From: Brevundimonas nasdae
GTDB taxonomy: Bacteria > Pseudomonadota > Alphaproteobacteria > Caulobacterales > Caulobacteraceae
Direction: 5' to 3'
Assembly: GCF_016654005.1 (NCBI RefSeq)
Contig: NZ_JAEPWN010000004.1
Coordinates: 124,001-188,000, forward strand
DNA length: 64,000 nucleotides
Numbering within the stretch: the first letter of the stretch is position 1; every line of letters begins with the position of its first letter. The notes under the pieces were generated by a model. It saw only the letters and a program-made list of their open reading frames with translations, ran no database searches and was not told where the DNA came from. Shown here piece by piece: positions 48,693-57,188 of this stretch. A program made the position numbers and the translations under genes.

Positions 48693-50474
48693 TTAACGCG
48701 CGCCCTTCGTGTCGCAGCGCACCTCTTGCCAGAGTTGCAGTCTTCGGCCGTTGACGATCAGATCGGGCAGGGGCACGGGCGCGGTTTCGACGCCCGTCCG
48801 CAATGCCGCCCTCAGGTCGGTGGATGCCGTATTGCCGCAGGTCGCATTGTATCGGGCCTGCAGATTCCACCTTCCGTCCTCGCCTGCCGTAAAGGCCAGG
48901 ATCGCCGTCCTGCTGGCCAGCAGAACATCCTGACGACCATCGCCGTTCAAATCGGTCATGCGCAGGACGCAGGCCTCGTCGTTGTGGCAGTTGAATGCAA
49001 GATCAGGCTCGCCTTTGATCTGGGCCATGAAGTTGGGCGGCAGGGTCTGGCCTGCGACCGGCTCGATCTTAACCTGCCGGGCCATGTCCCGCTTTTCGTC
49101 AGGGGAATAGGCGGGTCGGACATCCGACGCCTTGGTCTCTCGCGCAAGACGCGCTGTTTCCGCATCCTTCGAGCTGATCAATCCGTCCAGAGCCGCCCGT
49201 CCCGCCTTGCCGCTGTCGAAGCGCAGGAAGCTGTAGTCGAAGTCGGCGGCCTTGACCTTGCCGCGCTCCAGCCGCGCCACCTGATCCGCCACCGACAGGC
49301 GCGTCGGGTCCAGAAGGGGGCTGAACAGGGCCAGGATGACCAGAACCGACAGGACGGCGGCGGCGACATTGGTGCGCTCCAGCGGCTTCATCCAGGCGCC
49401 GGGCCGTACGGCGGCGAACAGATAGCCGCCCGCATAGACCACGCCGACCAGGGCGCAGGCGGCGGCGATGATCCGGTCCGGCGTCAGGCCGTGCTGGCCG
49501 ATCCGCAGGCTCAGACCCCAGATGGCCAGAACCACCAGCGGCGCGACCAGAACCGACGCGACCCGCGTCGCGATCCGCAGAACCAGCGGCGGCAGATTGT
49601 CCGCCTCTCCATCCTGATAGGCCGTGTTGATCAGGATGATCAGGGCCGCCGCCGCCGCCAGGATCATCGCCGTGGCGCTGCGTGTCGCCCACAGGGGCTC
49701 CAGACCTGTGAAGGGCAGGGCGGCCAGAAAGCCAGCCGTCAACACCGTGATGACCAGCAGCAGCCAGGACAACAGCATCAGGGCCACGGTCCGCACGCCT
49801 CTGATCAGACCGTCGCGCACATCGGTCAATTGAACCGCAATCGCGAAGGCGGTGCAGGTGACGGGCAGGGCGAACCAGGCCGAGCGCACCAGTTCGGTCA
49901 GAAACTTCAACCCGATCAGATCAAACAGGGCCTCGCCGAGTTGCAGCAGGATCCAGAAGGCGCCGGTGAAGCCCAGTGACAGGGCCAACTGCACGCCCGC
50001 CTTCCAGGCGACGTCGAAATACTGATGATAATCGACCACCCAGCGCCGGGCGCGCACCGCAGGCGTCAGCAGGTGATGGGCGATGAACAGGGCGGCGGCG
50101 GAAAAGGCCATGACCGGGAACTTCAGGAAGGGCGCCTGATCGTAAGGGGCCAGCACCCTGCGCGCGACGTCGTGACAGCCCAGCAGGAACAGCGTCAGCG
50201 CCGCCACGCCGATCCAGATCGCCAGCACCGGCCATCTCAACCGCCCCACGCCCGCCAGGGCCGCCACGGGGGCAAAGCCGATGGCCAGCGCCAGCCCGCC
50301 GAACAAGGCCGGGTCGGTGGATGGCCAGACCTTGCCGTCCGCTGCGCGATACAGCCCATAGAGCAGAAGACCCTGGATCAGGCCGATCCCGACACGTGCT
50401 GCAAACAGGCGGTTCTCGCCCCTTAATCCGGCGCGTCCGGTGTCATGAGCCGTGTCCTGCGTCGTCTCGGTCAC
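48693..50474 (-). CDS. DUF4153 membrane protein with C-terminal repeat-like domain
   Basis: 593 aa. About twelve hydrophobic segments fill residues 25-390, as in DUF4153 proteins of unknown function. The C-terminal 200 residues are soluble and include DLNGDGRQDVLLASRTAILAF, which looks like an FG-GAP/EF-hand calcium loop, plus two cysteine pairs (FNCHNDEACVL, TCGNT...RCD). GTG start at 50474 with AAGGAG seven bases upstream. Divergent from the peptidase gene by 103 bp. Confidence 0.8.
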   Translation of the reverse strand: MTETTQDTAHDTGRAGLRGENRLFAARVGIGLIQGLLLYGLYRAADGKVWPSTDPALFGGLALAIGFAPVAALAGVGRLRWPVLAIWIGVAALTLFLLGCHDVARRVLAPYDQAPFLKFPVMAFSAAALFIAHHLLTPAVRARRWVVDYHQYFDVAWKAGVQLALSLGFTGAFWILLQLGEALFDLIGLKFLTELVRSAWFALPVTCTAFAIAVQLTDVRDGLIRGVRTVALMLLSWLLLVITVLTAGFLAALPFTGLEPLWATRSATAMILAAAAALIILINTAYQDGEADNLPPLVLRIATRVASVLVAPLVVLAIWGLSLRIGQHGLTPDRIIAAACALVGVVYAGGYLFAAVRPGAWMKPLERTNVAAAVLSVLVILALFSPLLDPTRLSVADQVARLERGKVKAADFDYSFLRFDSGKAGRAALDGLISSKDAETARLARETKASDVRPAYSPDEKRDMARQVKIEPVAGQTLPPNFMAQIKGEPDLAFNCHNDEACVLRMTDLNGDGRQDVLLASRTAILAFTAGEDGRWNLQARYNATCGNTASTDLRAALRTGVETAPVPLPDLIVNGRRLQLWQEVRCDTKGAR

Positions 50475-50577
50475 CGGGCGTCTCCTTGCGGTTGCAGCAA
50501 GGATTGCATGGACAATAGGTGCTGGAAAGGACGGGCGAAGGTTGCGCCATCGGATCGGCTTGCCCACAACACGCCCC

Positions 50578-52383
50578 ATGAATGCACACTTCAAGCCGAC
50601 AGACGCCCCCCTCTGGGACCTGACCGACCTCTACGCCTCGCGCGACGACGCCAAGATCGGCGTTGATCTGACGAAGGCGCGCGGACTGGTGGACGAGTTG
50701 AACAGCCTGCAGGGCAAGCTCGTCGCCGCGCGTGCCGATGCTCAGGCTCTGGGCGGGCTGCTAGACCGGGCGATCCGTCTGTATGAACAGTCGTCGGATG
50801 TTCTGGGCGCGCTGGGCGCCTACGCCTTCCTGTCGGCCTCGACGGCGCGCGATGATGCGGGCGCACAGGGGTTCGAGGCGGATGTGCGTGAGAAGATCAC
50901 CGCCATCGCCACCCCCACCGTCTGGCTGACGCTGGAGATCAACGCCATCGACGACGCCGAGCTGGAGGCGGCCCTGACCGCTGACGTTGCCGCGTCGCGC
51001 TGGCGGCCCTGGCTGCGGCGGGTACGGGCGATGAAGCCGCACGAACTGTCGACCGAGCTTGAAACCTATATCGCCGAACGCGGGCCGATCACCGCCCAAT
51101 GGCCGCGCCTGTTCGACGAGCAGCTGGCCGCCCTGCGCGCTCAGGTCGGCAGACGCGGGGCGGGCGCCGAAAGCCTGACCCTGGCTGAGTCCCTGAACCG
51201 TCTGTCGGACGCCAAGCCCGCCCGTCGACGCGCCGCCGCCGAAGGCCTGTCCGACGCCCTGGCCGCCCGCGCCCCGACCCTGGCCCTGGTGCTGAACACC
51301 GTCGCCGCGGACAAGGCGATGGAGGACCGCTGGCGCGGCTTCAAACGTCCCGCCGACAGCCGCCATCTGGCCAATGAAGTGGACGGCGAGGCCGTGGACG
51401 CCATGGCCGATGCGGTCGCCGAGGCCTATCCGCGTCTGTCGCATCGCTATTACGCCCTGAAGGCCAAGGCGATGGGCAAGACCCGACTGGACCACTGGGA
51501 CCGCAACGCCCCCATCGAAACCACCGCCCCGCGCGCCTTCACCTGGCTGCAAGGCCGCGAAATCGTGCTGGACAGCTTCTCCGACCTGGGCGGCGACTTC
51601 GCCCAGCGCGCCTCAGGCTTCTTTGACAAGCCGTGGATCGATGGCCGGGCGCGGGCGGGCAAGCAGTCCGGCGCCTACGCCCACCCGGTGACGGCGGACC
51701 GCCACCCTTACGTCTTCCTGAACTGGATGGGCGAGCGCCGCGATGTCCTGACGCTGGCGCATGAACTGGGCCACGGCGTCCACCAGACCTTGGCGGCGGA
51801 CCAGGGCACCCTGCTGGCCGACACGCCTCTGACCCTGGCCGAAACCGCCTCGATCTTCGCCGAGGGGCTGACCTTCGACCGTCTGCTGGCCACGGCGCCC
51901 AAGTCGGAGCAGCGTGGTCTGCTGGCCGGGCGGATCGAGGACGGGCTGAACACCGTGGTGCGCCAGATCGCCTTCCACCGTTTCGAGACCCGCTTCCACG
52001 ACGAGCGGCTGAAGGGCGAAGTGCCGCAGCAGCGGATCAACGAAATCTGGCTGGAGGAGATGGGCGCCTCGCTGGGGCCGTCTGTCGCGCTGAACCCCGG
52101 CTATGAGCACTGGTGGAGCTATGTCAGCCACTTCGTCCATTCGCCCTTCTACGTCTATGCCTATGCGTTCGGGGACCTGCTGGTCGCGGCCCTGATGGAG
52201 GCGCGCCGGGCCGATCCGACGGGCTTTACGCCCCTGTACCGCGAACTGCTCGCGGGCGGCGGGGCGCGGACCTATGTCGAGGCGCTGAAGCCGTTCGGCC
52301 TCAATCCGCGCGACCCGGCCTTCTGGAGCGTAGGCTGCAAGCGGCTGGAGCGTCTGGTCGATCAGTTTGAGCAACTGACGTAA
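50578..52383 (+). CDS. pepF: M3-family metallopeptidase (oligoendopeptidase F-like)
   Basis: 601 aa cytoplasmic zinc peptidase. The zinc motif HELGH is at residues 395-399 in VLTLAHELGHGVHQTLA, with the third ligand Glu about 25 residues later (TLAETASIFAEGL). Overall layout with the YxxxK-rich N-half fits PepF/M3B proteins, which trim short peptides. ATG 50578 begins MNAHFKPTDAPLWDLTDLYAS; the ORF is open upstream but overlaps the divergent gene. Confidence 0.93.
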   Translation: MNAHFKPTDAPLWDLTDLYASRDDAKIGVDLTKARGLVDELNSLQGKLVAARADAQALGGLLDRAIRLYEQSSDVLGALGAYAFLSASTARDDAGAQGFEADVREKITAIATPTVWLTLEINAIDDAELEAALTADVAASRWRPWLRRVRAMKPHELSTELETYIAERGPITAQWPRLFDEQLAALRAQVGRRGAGAESLTLAESLNRLSDAKPARRRAAAEGLSDALAARAPTLALVLNTVAADKAMEDRWRGFKRPADSRHLANEVDGEAVDAMADAVAEAYPRLSHRYYALKAKAMGKTRLDHWDRNAPIETTAPRAFTWLQGREIVLDSFSDLGGDFAQRASGFFDKPWIDGRARAGKQSGAYAHPVTADRHPYVFLNWMGERRDVLTLAHELGHGVHQTLAADQGTLLADTPLTLAETASIFAEGLTFDRLLATAPKSEQRGLLAGRIEDGLNTVVRQIAFHRFETRFHDERLKGEVPQQRINEIWLEEMGASLGPSVALNPGYEHWWSYVSHFVHSPFYVYAYAFGDLLVAALMEARRADPTGFTPLYRELLAGGGARTYVEALKPFGLNPRDPAFWSVGCKRLERLVDQFEQLT

Positions 52384-52400
52384 TCTTTGCCGTCCTATTT

Positions 52401-52511
52401 CCGTCATCCTCGGGCTTGACCCGAGGATCAGGCGTTCAGCGGTTTGTGCTTTCGAGAGAGACGCAATGCGGCGGCTCCTCCGATCCTCGGGTCAAGCCCG
52501 AGGATGACGGG
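52401..52511. repeat. Palindromic repeat pair, type A (REP-like)
   Basis: Arms 52401-52431 (CCGTCATCCTCGGGCTTGAC plus CCGAGGATCAGG) and 52481-52511 (inverted), 49 bp apart. Same unit as at 4251 and 46691. Lies between two plus-strand genes in the 240-bp gap ahead of the oxidase subunit; the remaining bases show no other feature except a possible promoter region near 52560-52610. Confidence 0.88.
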
Positions 52512-52624
52512 TAGGGTGATAATGGGGGCTGGAGGACGGACCGCGACCGCGTGTTCACATTCCCGGGCTTGAGCGAACCGTGTGCCTCGGTATAAGTCGC
52601 TGAAAGACCGACTAGGGAAGATCC

Positions 52625-52894
52625 ATGGCCGACTCGCACACCCCCGCCGCCGAAGCCCACGCCGACGCGCACGACTATCAAAGGGGATCGATGCAGATCA
52701 CGGAACAGGCGTCGACTTTCGACCTGTTCATCGTTCTGGCCAAGTGGGGCTCACTGTCGATCGCAGTGCTGATCCTGGCGCTGACCCTGTGGTTCCATCC
52801 GGGCGGCAGCTTCGGCGCTGCCTTCATCGGCGCGGCGGTTCTGGCGGTCGCCGGCTTCTTCGCCCTGAAGTCCAAGCCCGGCGCTGCTCACTGA
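52625..52894 (+). CDS. aa3-type cytochrome c oxidase subunit IV
   Basis: 89 aa: a polar N-terminus, DYQRGSMQITEQASTFDLFIVLAKWGSLSIAV, and one or two hydrophobic segments, the small bacterial COX4 family that accompanies aa3 oxidases in alphaproteobacteria. Precedes the transhydrogenase operon by 128 bp. Start ATG 52625. Confidence 0.85.
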   Translation: MADSHTPAAEAHADAHDYQRGSMQITEQASTFDLFIVLAKWGSLSIAVLILALTLWFHPGGSFGAAFIGAAVLAVAGFFALKSKPGAAH

Positions 52895-53022
52895 TTGCCC
52901 TGATCCTGTGAAACCAGGGTCGGGAATCTGCTGATCTCCCAAAGCTTTGGCATAACCGTGCTTTGACGGCGCGGGCTCTGACGGCCTAACCTTCGTTCAA
53001 GGATAAGAACGAGGGGATTCGC

Positions 53023-54156
53023 TTGGCTGTCGCTATCGCCGTTACCCGGGAACGCCGTGAAGGTGAGACGCGCTGCGCCGTCACGCCTGAAACCGTCAAA
53101 AAGCTGATCGGCCTCGGTGCGACCGTGACGGTCGAGGCCGGGACGGGGCTGGGCTCCTCCATTCCTGACGCCGAATACGTCGCCGCTGGCGCGGTGGTGA
53201 AGCCGGACACCCGCGCGGTGCTGGACGGCGCCGACATCGTTCTGAAGGTGCGCGGTCCCACGGCCCAGGAAACCAGCGCCCTGAAACCTGGCGCCATCGT
53301 TCTGGCCATGCTGGACGCCTATCGCGAGAAGGATACGGTCGAGGCCCTGCGCGGCGCGGGCGCCACGGCCTTTGCGATGGAGTTCGTGCCCCGCATCACC
53401 CGTGCCCAGGTCATGGATGTGCTGTCGTCACAGGCCAACCTGGCCGGTTATCGCGCGGTGATCGAGGCGGCCTACGCCTATGGCAAGGGCTTCCCGATGA
53501 TGATGACGGCGGCCGGCACCGTCGCCGCCGCCAAGACCTTCATCATGGGCGTCGGCGTCGCGGGCCTTCAGGCCATCGCCACGGCGCGGCGTCTGGGCGC
53601 GGTTGTCACCGCCACCGACGTGCGCCCCGCCACCAAGGAGCAGGTGGAATCCCTGGGCGCCAAATTCCTGGCCGTCGAGAACGAAGAGTTCAAGAACGCC
53701 CAGACGGCAGGCGGCTACGCCAAGGAGATGTCGGCGGAATACCGCGCCCTGCAGGCCGAACTGACCGCAAGCCACATCGTCAAACAGGACATCGTCATCA
53801 CGACGGCCCTGATCCCCGGCCGGGCCGCGCCCATCCTGCTGACCGCCGAACACGTCGCCTCGATGAAGCCCGGCTCCGTCATCGTCGATCTGGCGGTCGA
53901 GGCGGGCGGCAATGTCGAAGGCTCGAAACTGAACGAGGTCGTCGTCACCCCGAACGGCGTCAGCATCGTCGGCTGGGCCAATCTGCCGGGCCGCATCGCC
54001 GCCGACGCCAGCGCCCTCTACGCCCGCAACCTGTTCGCCTTCATTGGTCTGTTGATCAAGGACGGGGCGCTGAGTGTCGATCTGGAGGACGAAATCCTCA
54101 AGGCGTCGGTTGTCACCCACGGCGGGGCCGTAGTGCATGAGGGCGTCAGGGGATGA
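53023..54156 (+). CDS. pntAA: Proton-translocating NAD(P) transhydrogenase subunit alpha 1
   Basis: 377 aa NAD(H)-binding domain I of the split transhydrogenase. N-terminal TRERREGETRCAVTPETVKKL, GAGTGLGSSIPDAEY, and Rossmann motif MGVGVAGLQAIATARRLGAVVTATDVR followed by ESLGAKF are clear. Starts at TTG 53023 with GAGGGG upstream; no ATG or GTG fits. ATGA overlap with the next small gene. Confidence 0.95.
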   Translation: MAVAIAVTRERREGETRCAVTPETVKKLIGLGATVTVEAGTGLGSSIPDAEYVAAGAVVKPDTRAVLDGADIVLKVRGPTAQETSALKPGAIVLAMLDAYREKDTVEALRGAGATAFAMEFVPRITRAQVMDVLSSQANLAGYRAVIEAAYAYGKGFPMMMTAAGTVAAAKTFIMGVGVAGLQAIATARRLGAVVTATDVRPATKEQVESLGAKFLAVENEEFKNAQTAGGYAKEMSAEYRALQAELTASHIVKQDIVITTALIPGRAAPILLTAEHVASMKPGSVIVDLAVEAGGNVEGSKLNEVVVTPNGVSIVGWANLPGRIAADASALYARNLFAFIGLLIKDGALSVDLEDEILKASVVTHGGAVVHEGVRG

Positions 54157-54434
54157 AGGTGGAGCGAATGAGGACGGCCACCGAGCTTAAGGCTTACTTC
54201 GGGCTCAGCTTGGCCATGACGCTGGTCGTCGCCGCAATGGTGGTCTGGCGCCCTGGCATAGAGGCGCAGTCGGTTCTGCTTCTGACGCCGTTCCTGATCC
54301 TGGCGGCCCTTGCACGCATCACCCTCAAACTGACTAGGCGTGTTGAACAACTGGAAAGCCAAACCTCGTCTGCGGAAGGCGCAAACTCGCCGGGCGACGA
54401 TGGCGGCGTGATGCGTGAGGGAGTGAGAGGATGA
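54153..54434 (+). CDS. Small membrane protein embedded in the pnt operon (1)
   Basis: 93 aa with two transmembrane helices (YFGLSLAMTLVVAAMVVWR and VLLLTPFLILAALARITLKL) and a polar C-terminal tail. ATG overlaps the pntAA stop, and its own stop overlaps the next ATG (ATGA). Not recognised, and not part of the usual pntAA-pntAB-pntB set. Could be a transhydrogenase accessory or a lineage-specific insertion. Confidence 0.75.
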   Translation: MKVERMRTATELKAYFGLSLAMTLVVAAMVVWRPGIEAQSVLLLTPFLILAALARITLKLTRRVEQLESQTSSAEGANSPGDDGGVMREGVRG

Positions 54435-54673
54435 TCGGTCCTATCCTGCGCAAAGCCCTTCGATGGGCGGCCGTGATCCTGATGCTGTTCGGTCCTCTTT
54501 CGTCGGTCGTCAGCGTCTATGAACTGTTTGTGAGGTCGGACTTCACCCTTGTAGGATCATCAGGCCAGTTCTGGATTTCGACATTCGCGACCTTCGCCAG
54601 CACGATCGTGCAAGGCGGTGTTCTGTTGGTGTTGCTGAGTATTGATGAGCGGCTTCAGGGAGAGAAAGTCTGA
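54431..54673 (+). CDS. Small membrane protein embedded in the pnt operon (2)
   Basis: 80 aa with two hydrophobic segments (ALRWAAVILMLFGPLSSVVSVYELF and FWISTFATFASTIVQGGVLLVLLSI) and few charges. Starts at ATG 54431 inside the previous stop and ends two bases before pntAB. Not recognised; possibly works with gene 54153. Confidence 0.7.
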   Translation: MIGPILRKALRWAAVILMLFGPLSSVVSVYELFVRSDFTLVGSSGQFWISTFATFASTIVQGGVLLVLLSIDERLQGEKV

Positions 54674-54675
54674 CC

Positions 54676-55014
54676 ATGGAACACGTCGATCCCACCGTCT
54701 TCCGCCTGGCCATCTTCGTCTTGGCCATCTTCGTCGGTTATTATGTCGTCTGGTCAGTGACGCCTGCGCTGCACACGCCGCTGATGGCGGTGACCAATGC
54801 GATTTCCAGCGTCATCATCGTCGGCGGTCTGATCGCCGCCGCCGCCGTTTCGGGTGATGTGTCCGGCCCCAGCGCCTGGATCGCCAAGGGGGCGGGCGTG
54901 GTCGCCGTGACCCTGGCCAGCGTCAACATCTTCGGCGGCTTCATGGTCACGCGGCGGATGCTGGCCATGTACAAGAAGAAGGAGCGGCCCGCCGCGCCCA
55001 AGGTCACAACGTGA
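54676..55014 (+). CDS. pntAB: NAD(P) transhydrogenase subunit alpha 2
   Basis: 112 aa membrane subunit of the proton channel (domain II), with three to four transmembrane helices: VFRLAIFVLAIFVGYYVVWSVTPALHTPLMAVTNAISSVIIVGGLIAA and LASVNIFGGFMVTRRMLAMYK. The TPALHTPLMAVTNAISSV sequence is diagnostic. Overlaps the next gene by four bases. Confidence 0.95.
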   Translation: MEHVDPTVFRLAIFVLAIFVGYYVVWSVTPALHTPLMAVTNAISSVIIVGGLIAAAAVSGDVSGPSAWIAKGAGVVAVTLASVNIFGGFMVTRRMLAMYKKKERPAAPKVTT

Positions 55015-55277
55015 CGGACGCCGCCCAGATCGCCATCGTCGGCTCGTGGGTCGGCACAGGCATCGGTTTCGGCCTGTGGCTTTACGGCTGGTTCGGGACG
55101 CAGATCCCGCTGAAACGCCAGCGGCTGCATGACTGCGGCATCGCACTGGTCTTCTCGGCCATTCTGGTCCGCGTGGTCACGCAGGACCGACCGCTGGGAG
55201 TTTTCGAATGGGCCCTGTTCTTCATCGGGCCCTTGTTCATCGCCGCCGCCCTGTGGCGGCTGGCGCGCACGTCTTAG
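55011..55277 (+). CDS. Small membrane protein embedded in the pnt operon (3)
   Basis: 88 aa, about three hydrophobic segments (IAIVGSWVGTGIGFGLWLYGWF, DCGIALVFSAILVRVV, WALFFIGPLFIAAALWRLA). GTG start overlaps the pntAB stop (GTGA), and pntB starts 13 bases later. Not recognised; no paralogue relation to the other two inserts is evident by eye. Confidence 0.7.
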   Translation: MTDAAQIAIVGSWVGTGIGFGLWLYGWFGTQIPLKRQRLHDCGIALVFSAILVRVVTQDRPLGVFEWALFFIGPLFIAAALWRLARTS

Positions 55278-55290
55278 GGGGAGGGGCGTG

Positions 55291-56712
55291 ATGAACGCAT
55301 CTTTGGCCGCACTGGCCTATCTGGTTTCCGGGGTTTTGTTCATCTTGTCGCTGCGGGGGCTGTCCAGCCCCGAGACCAGCCGTCAGGGCAACACCTTTGG
55401 CATGATCGGCATGGCCCTGGCCATCGGCGTGACCCTGCTGACGCTGGGTGCGACCGGCGCGCTGGATCCCGTGACGCTGGGCCTGATCGCGGGCGGTGTC
55501 ATCGTTGGCGGCGGGGCGGGGGCGCTGATCGCCAAGCGGGTCGCCATGACCGACATGCCGCAACTGGTCGCCGCCTTCCACAGTCTGGTCGGCATGGCCG
55601 CCTGTCTGGTCGCCATCGGCGCCATCTATGCACCTGAGGCCTTTGGAATCCTGTCGGCGGACGGCGCGGGGATCAAGACCCTGTCGATTATCGAACTGAG
55701 CCTGGGCGTGGCCATCGGCGCCATCACCTTCACCGGCTCGGTGATCGCCTTCGCCAAGCTGAACGGCAACATGAGCGGCGCGCCGATCCTGCTGCCTGCC
55801 CGCCATCTGATCAACATCGGTCTGGCGCTGGGGCTGGTCTTCCTGATCGGCATTCTGATCGGCACAAACGGCGCGGCGACCTGGGCCTTCTGGGGCGTCT
55901 TTCTGATCGCCCTGATCCTGGGCGCGACCCTGATCATCCCCATTGGCGGCGCCGACATGCCCGTCGTGGTGTCGATGCTGAACTCCTACTCGGGCTGGGC
56001 GGCGGCGGCCCTGGGCTTCACGCTGGAGAACATCGCCTTGATCATTACCGGCGCGTTGGTCGGATCGTCGGGCGCCATCCTCAGCTACATCATGTGCAAG
56101 GGCATGAACCGCAGCTTCATCTCGGTCATCCTGGGCGGGTTCGGCGGCGGCGATGCGGCCGCCGGTCCCGGTGGGGCCAAGGAGACGCGCCCGGTCAAAC
56201 AGGGCTCGGCCGAGGACGCAGCCTTCATCATGAAGAACGCCTCCAAGGTCATCATCGTGCCGGGCTACGGCATGGCGGTGGCCCAGGCCCAGCACGCGCT
56301 TCGTGAAATGGCCGACAAGCTGAAGGAAGAGGGCGTCGAGGTGAAATACGCCATCCACCCCGTCGCGGGCCGGATGCCGGGGCACATGAACGTCCTGCTG
56401 GCCGAGGCCAACGTCCCCTATGACGAGGTGTTCGAGCTGGAGGACATCAACGCCGAGTTCGCCACCGCCGACGTCGCCTTCGTCATCGGCGCCAATGACG
56501 TCACCAATCCGGCGGCCAAGACCGACCCGACCAGCGCCATCTACGGCATGCCGATCCTGGATGTCGAAAAGGCCGGCACCGTCCTGTTCATCAAGCGCGG
56601 CATGGGCTCGGGCTATGCGGGCGTGGAGAACGAACTGTTCTTCCGCGACAACACCATGATGCTGTTCGCCGACGCCAAGAAGATGGTCGAAGGGATCGTG
56701 AAGTCGCTGTGA
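55291..56712 (+). CDS. pntB: NAD(P) transhydrogenase subunit beta
   Basis: 473 aa. The first 260 residues are a multi-span membrane domain (SPETSRQGNTFGMIGMALAIG, MPQLVAAFHSLVGMAA, LNGNMSGAPILLPARH, MPVVVSMLNSYSGWAAAALGF); the C-terminal domain binds NADP(H): VIIVPGYGMAVAQAQHALREMAD, GRMPGHMNVLLAEA, VFVIGANDVTNPAAK. With PntA it couples NADPH formation to proton flow. ATG 55291 follows GAGGGG; GTG 55288 is an alternative. Confidence 0.96.
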   Translation: MNASLAALAYLVSGVLFILSLRGLSSPETSRQGNTFGMIGMALAIGVTLLTLGATGALDPVTLGLIAGGVIVGGGAGALIAKRVAMTDMPQLVAAFHSLVGMAACLVAIGAIYAPEAFGILSADGAGIKTLSIIELSLGVAIGAITFTGSVIAFAKLNGNMSGAPILLPARHLINIGLALGLVFLIGILIGTNGAATWAFWGVFLIALILGATLIIPIGGADMPVVVSMLNSYSGWAAAALGFTLENIALIITGALVGSSGAILSYIMCKGMNRSFISVILGGFGGGDAAAGPGGAKETRPVKQGSAEDAAFIMKNASKVIIVPGYGMAVAQAQHALREMADKLKEEGVEVKYAIHPVAGRMPGHMNVLLAEANVPYDEVFELEDINAEFATADVAFVIGANDVTNPAAKTDPTSAIYGMPILDVEKAGTVLFIKRGMGSGYAGVENELFFRDNTMMLFADAKKMVEGIVKSL

Positions 56713-57152
56713 TGCGAGATTGGACAGGCGCCGCCGCCCTGACCGGCGTTCTGTCCCTGTCCGCCTGTTCGGCCATGCTGAACCTGACCGTATCGGGCGG
56801 GTTGGACCGGCCGGAAGTGACCTTCGACCAAGGGCGGCGCGCCTGCGTGCGTGATCTGGCCGTCTATGAGAAGTCGGGCGACGCCTACACGCCCCTCTGG
56901 TCCATCGCGGCGGAAGGGCCGCGGTGCGTGAGGTTGACCCGGATCGTCTATGGCGAGACGCCCGCCGGGTTCACGGTCAAGTCTGCTGCAACGCCTCTGC
57001 GGGCGGACGGCGTCTATGAGGTCACAGGCGGCGGGATGACGACCCATCCTCTGTCTCAAGTTCCCTGGCGGGGCGGCGCCCGATTCCATTTCCGCGACGG
57101 CCAGTGGCGGATCTTGCAGGCGCGCGCCGACGCCGTTTCGCCCACGCCCTAA
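56712..57152 (+). CDS. Lipoprotein after pntB
   Basis: 146 aa predicted lipoprotein (signal MRDWTGAAALTGVLSLSAC with lipobox LSAC). The rest is a small beta-rich domain with one extra cysteine pair (ACVRDLAVY, PRCVRLTRI). ATG overlaps the pntB stop by one base, so it is probably co-transcribed. Family not recognised. Confidence 0.75.
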   Translation: MRDWTGAAALTGVLSLSACSAMLNLTVSGGLDRPEVTFDQGRRACVRDLAVYEKSGDAYTPLWSIAAEGPRCVRLTRIVYGETPAGFTVKSAATPLRADGVYEVTGGGMTTHPLSQVPWRGGARFHFRDGQWRILQARADAVSPTP

Positions 57153-57188
57153 AGACCCCTATCGCAGGGCTTTCAGACCCGTTATCAC

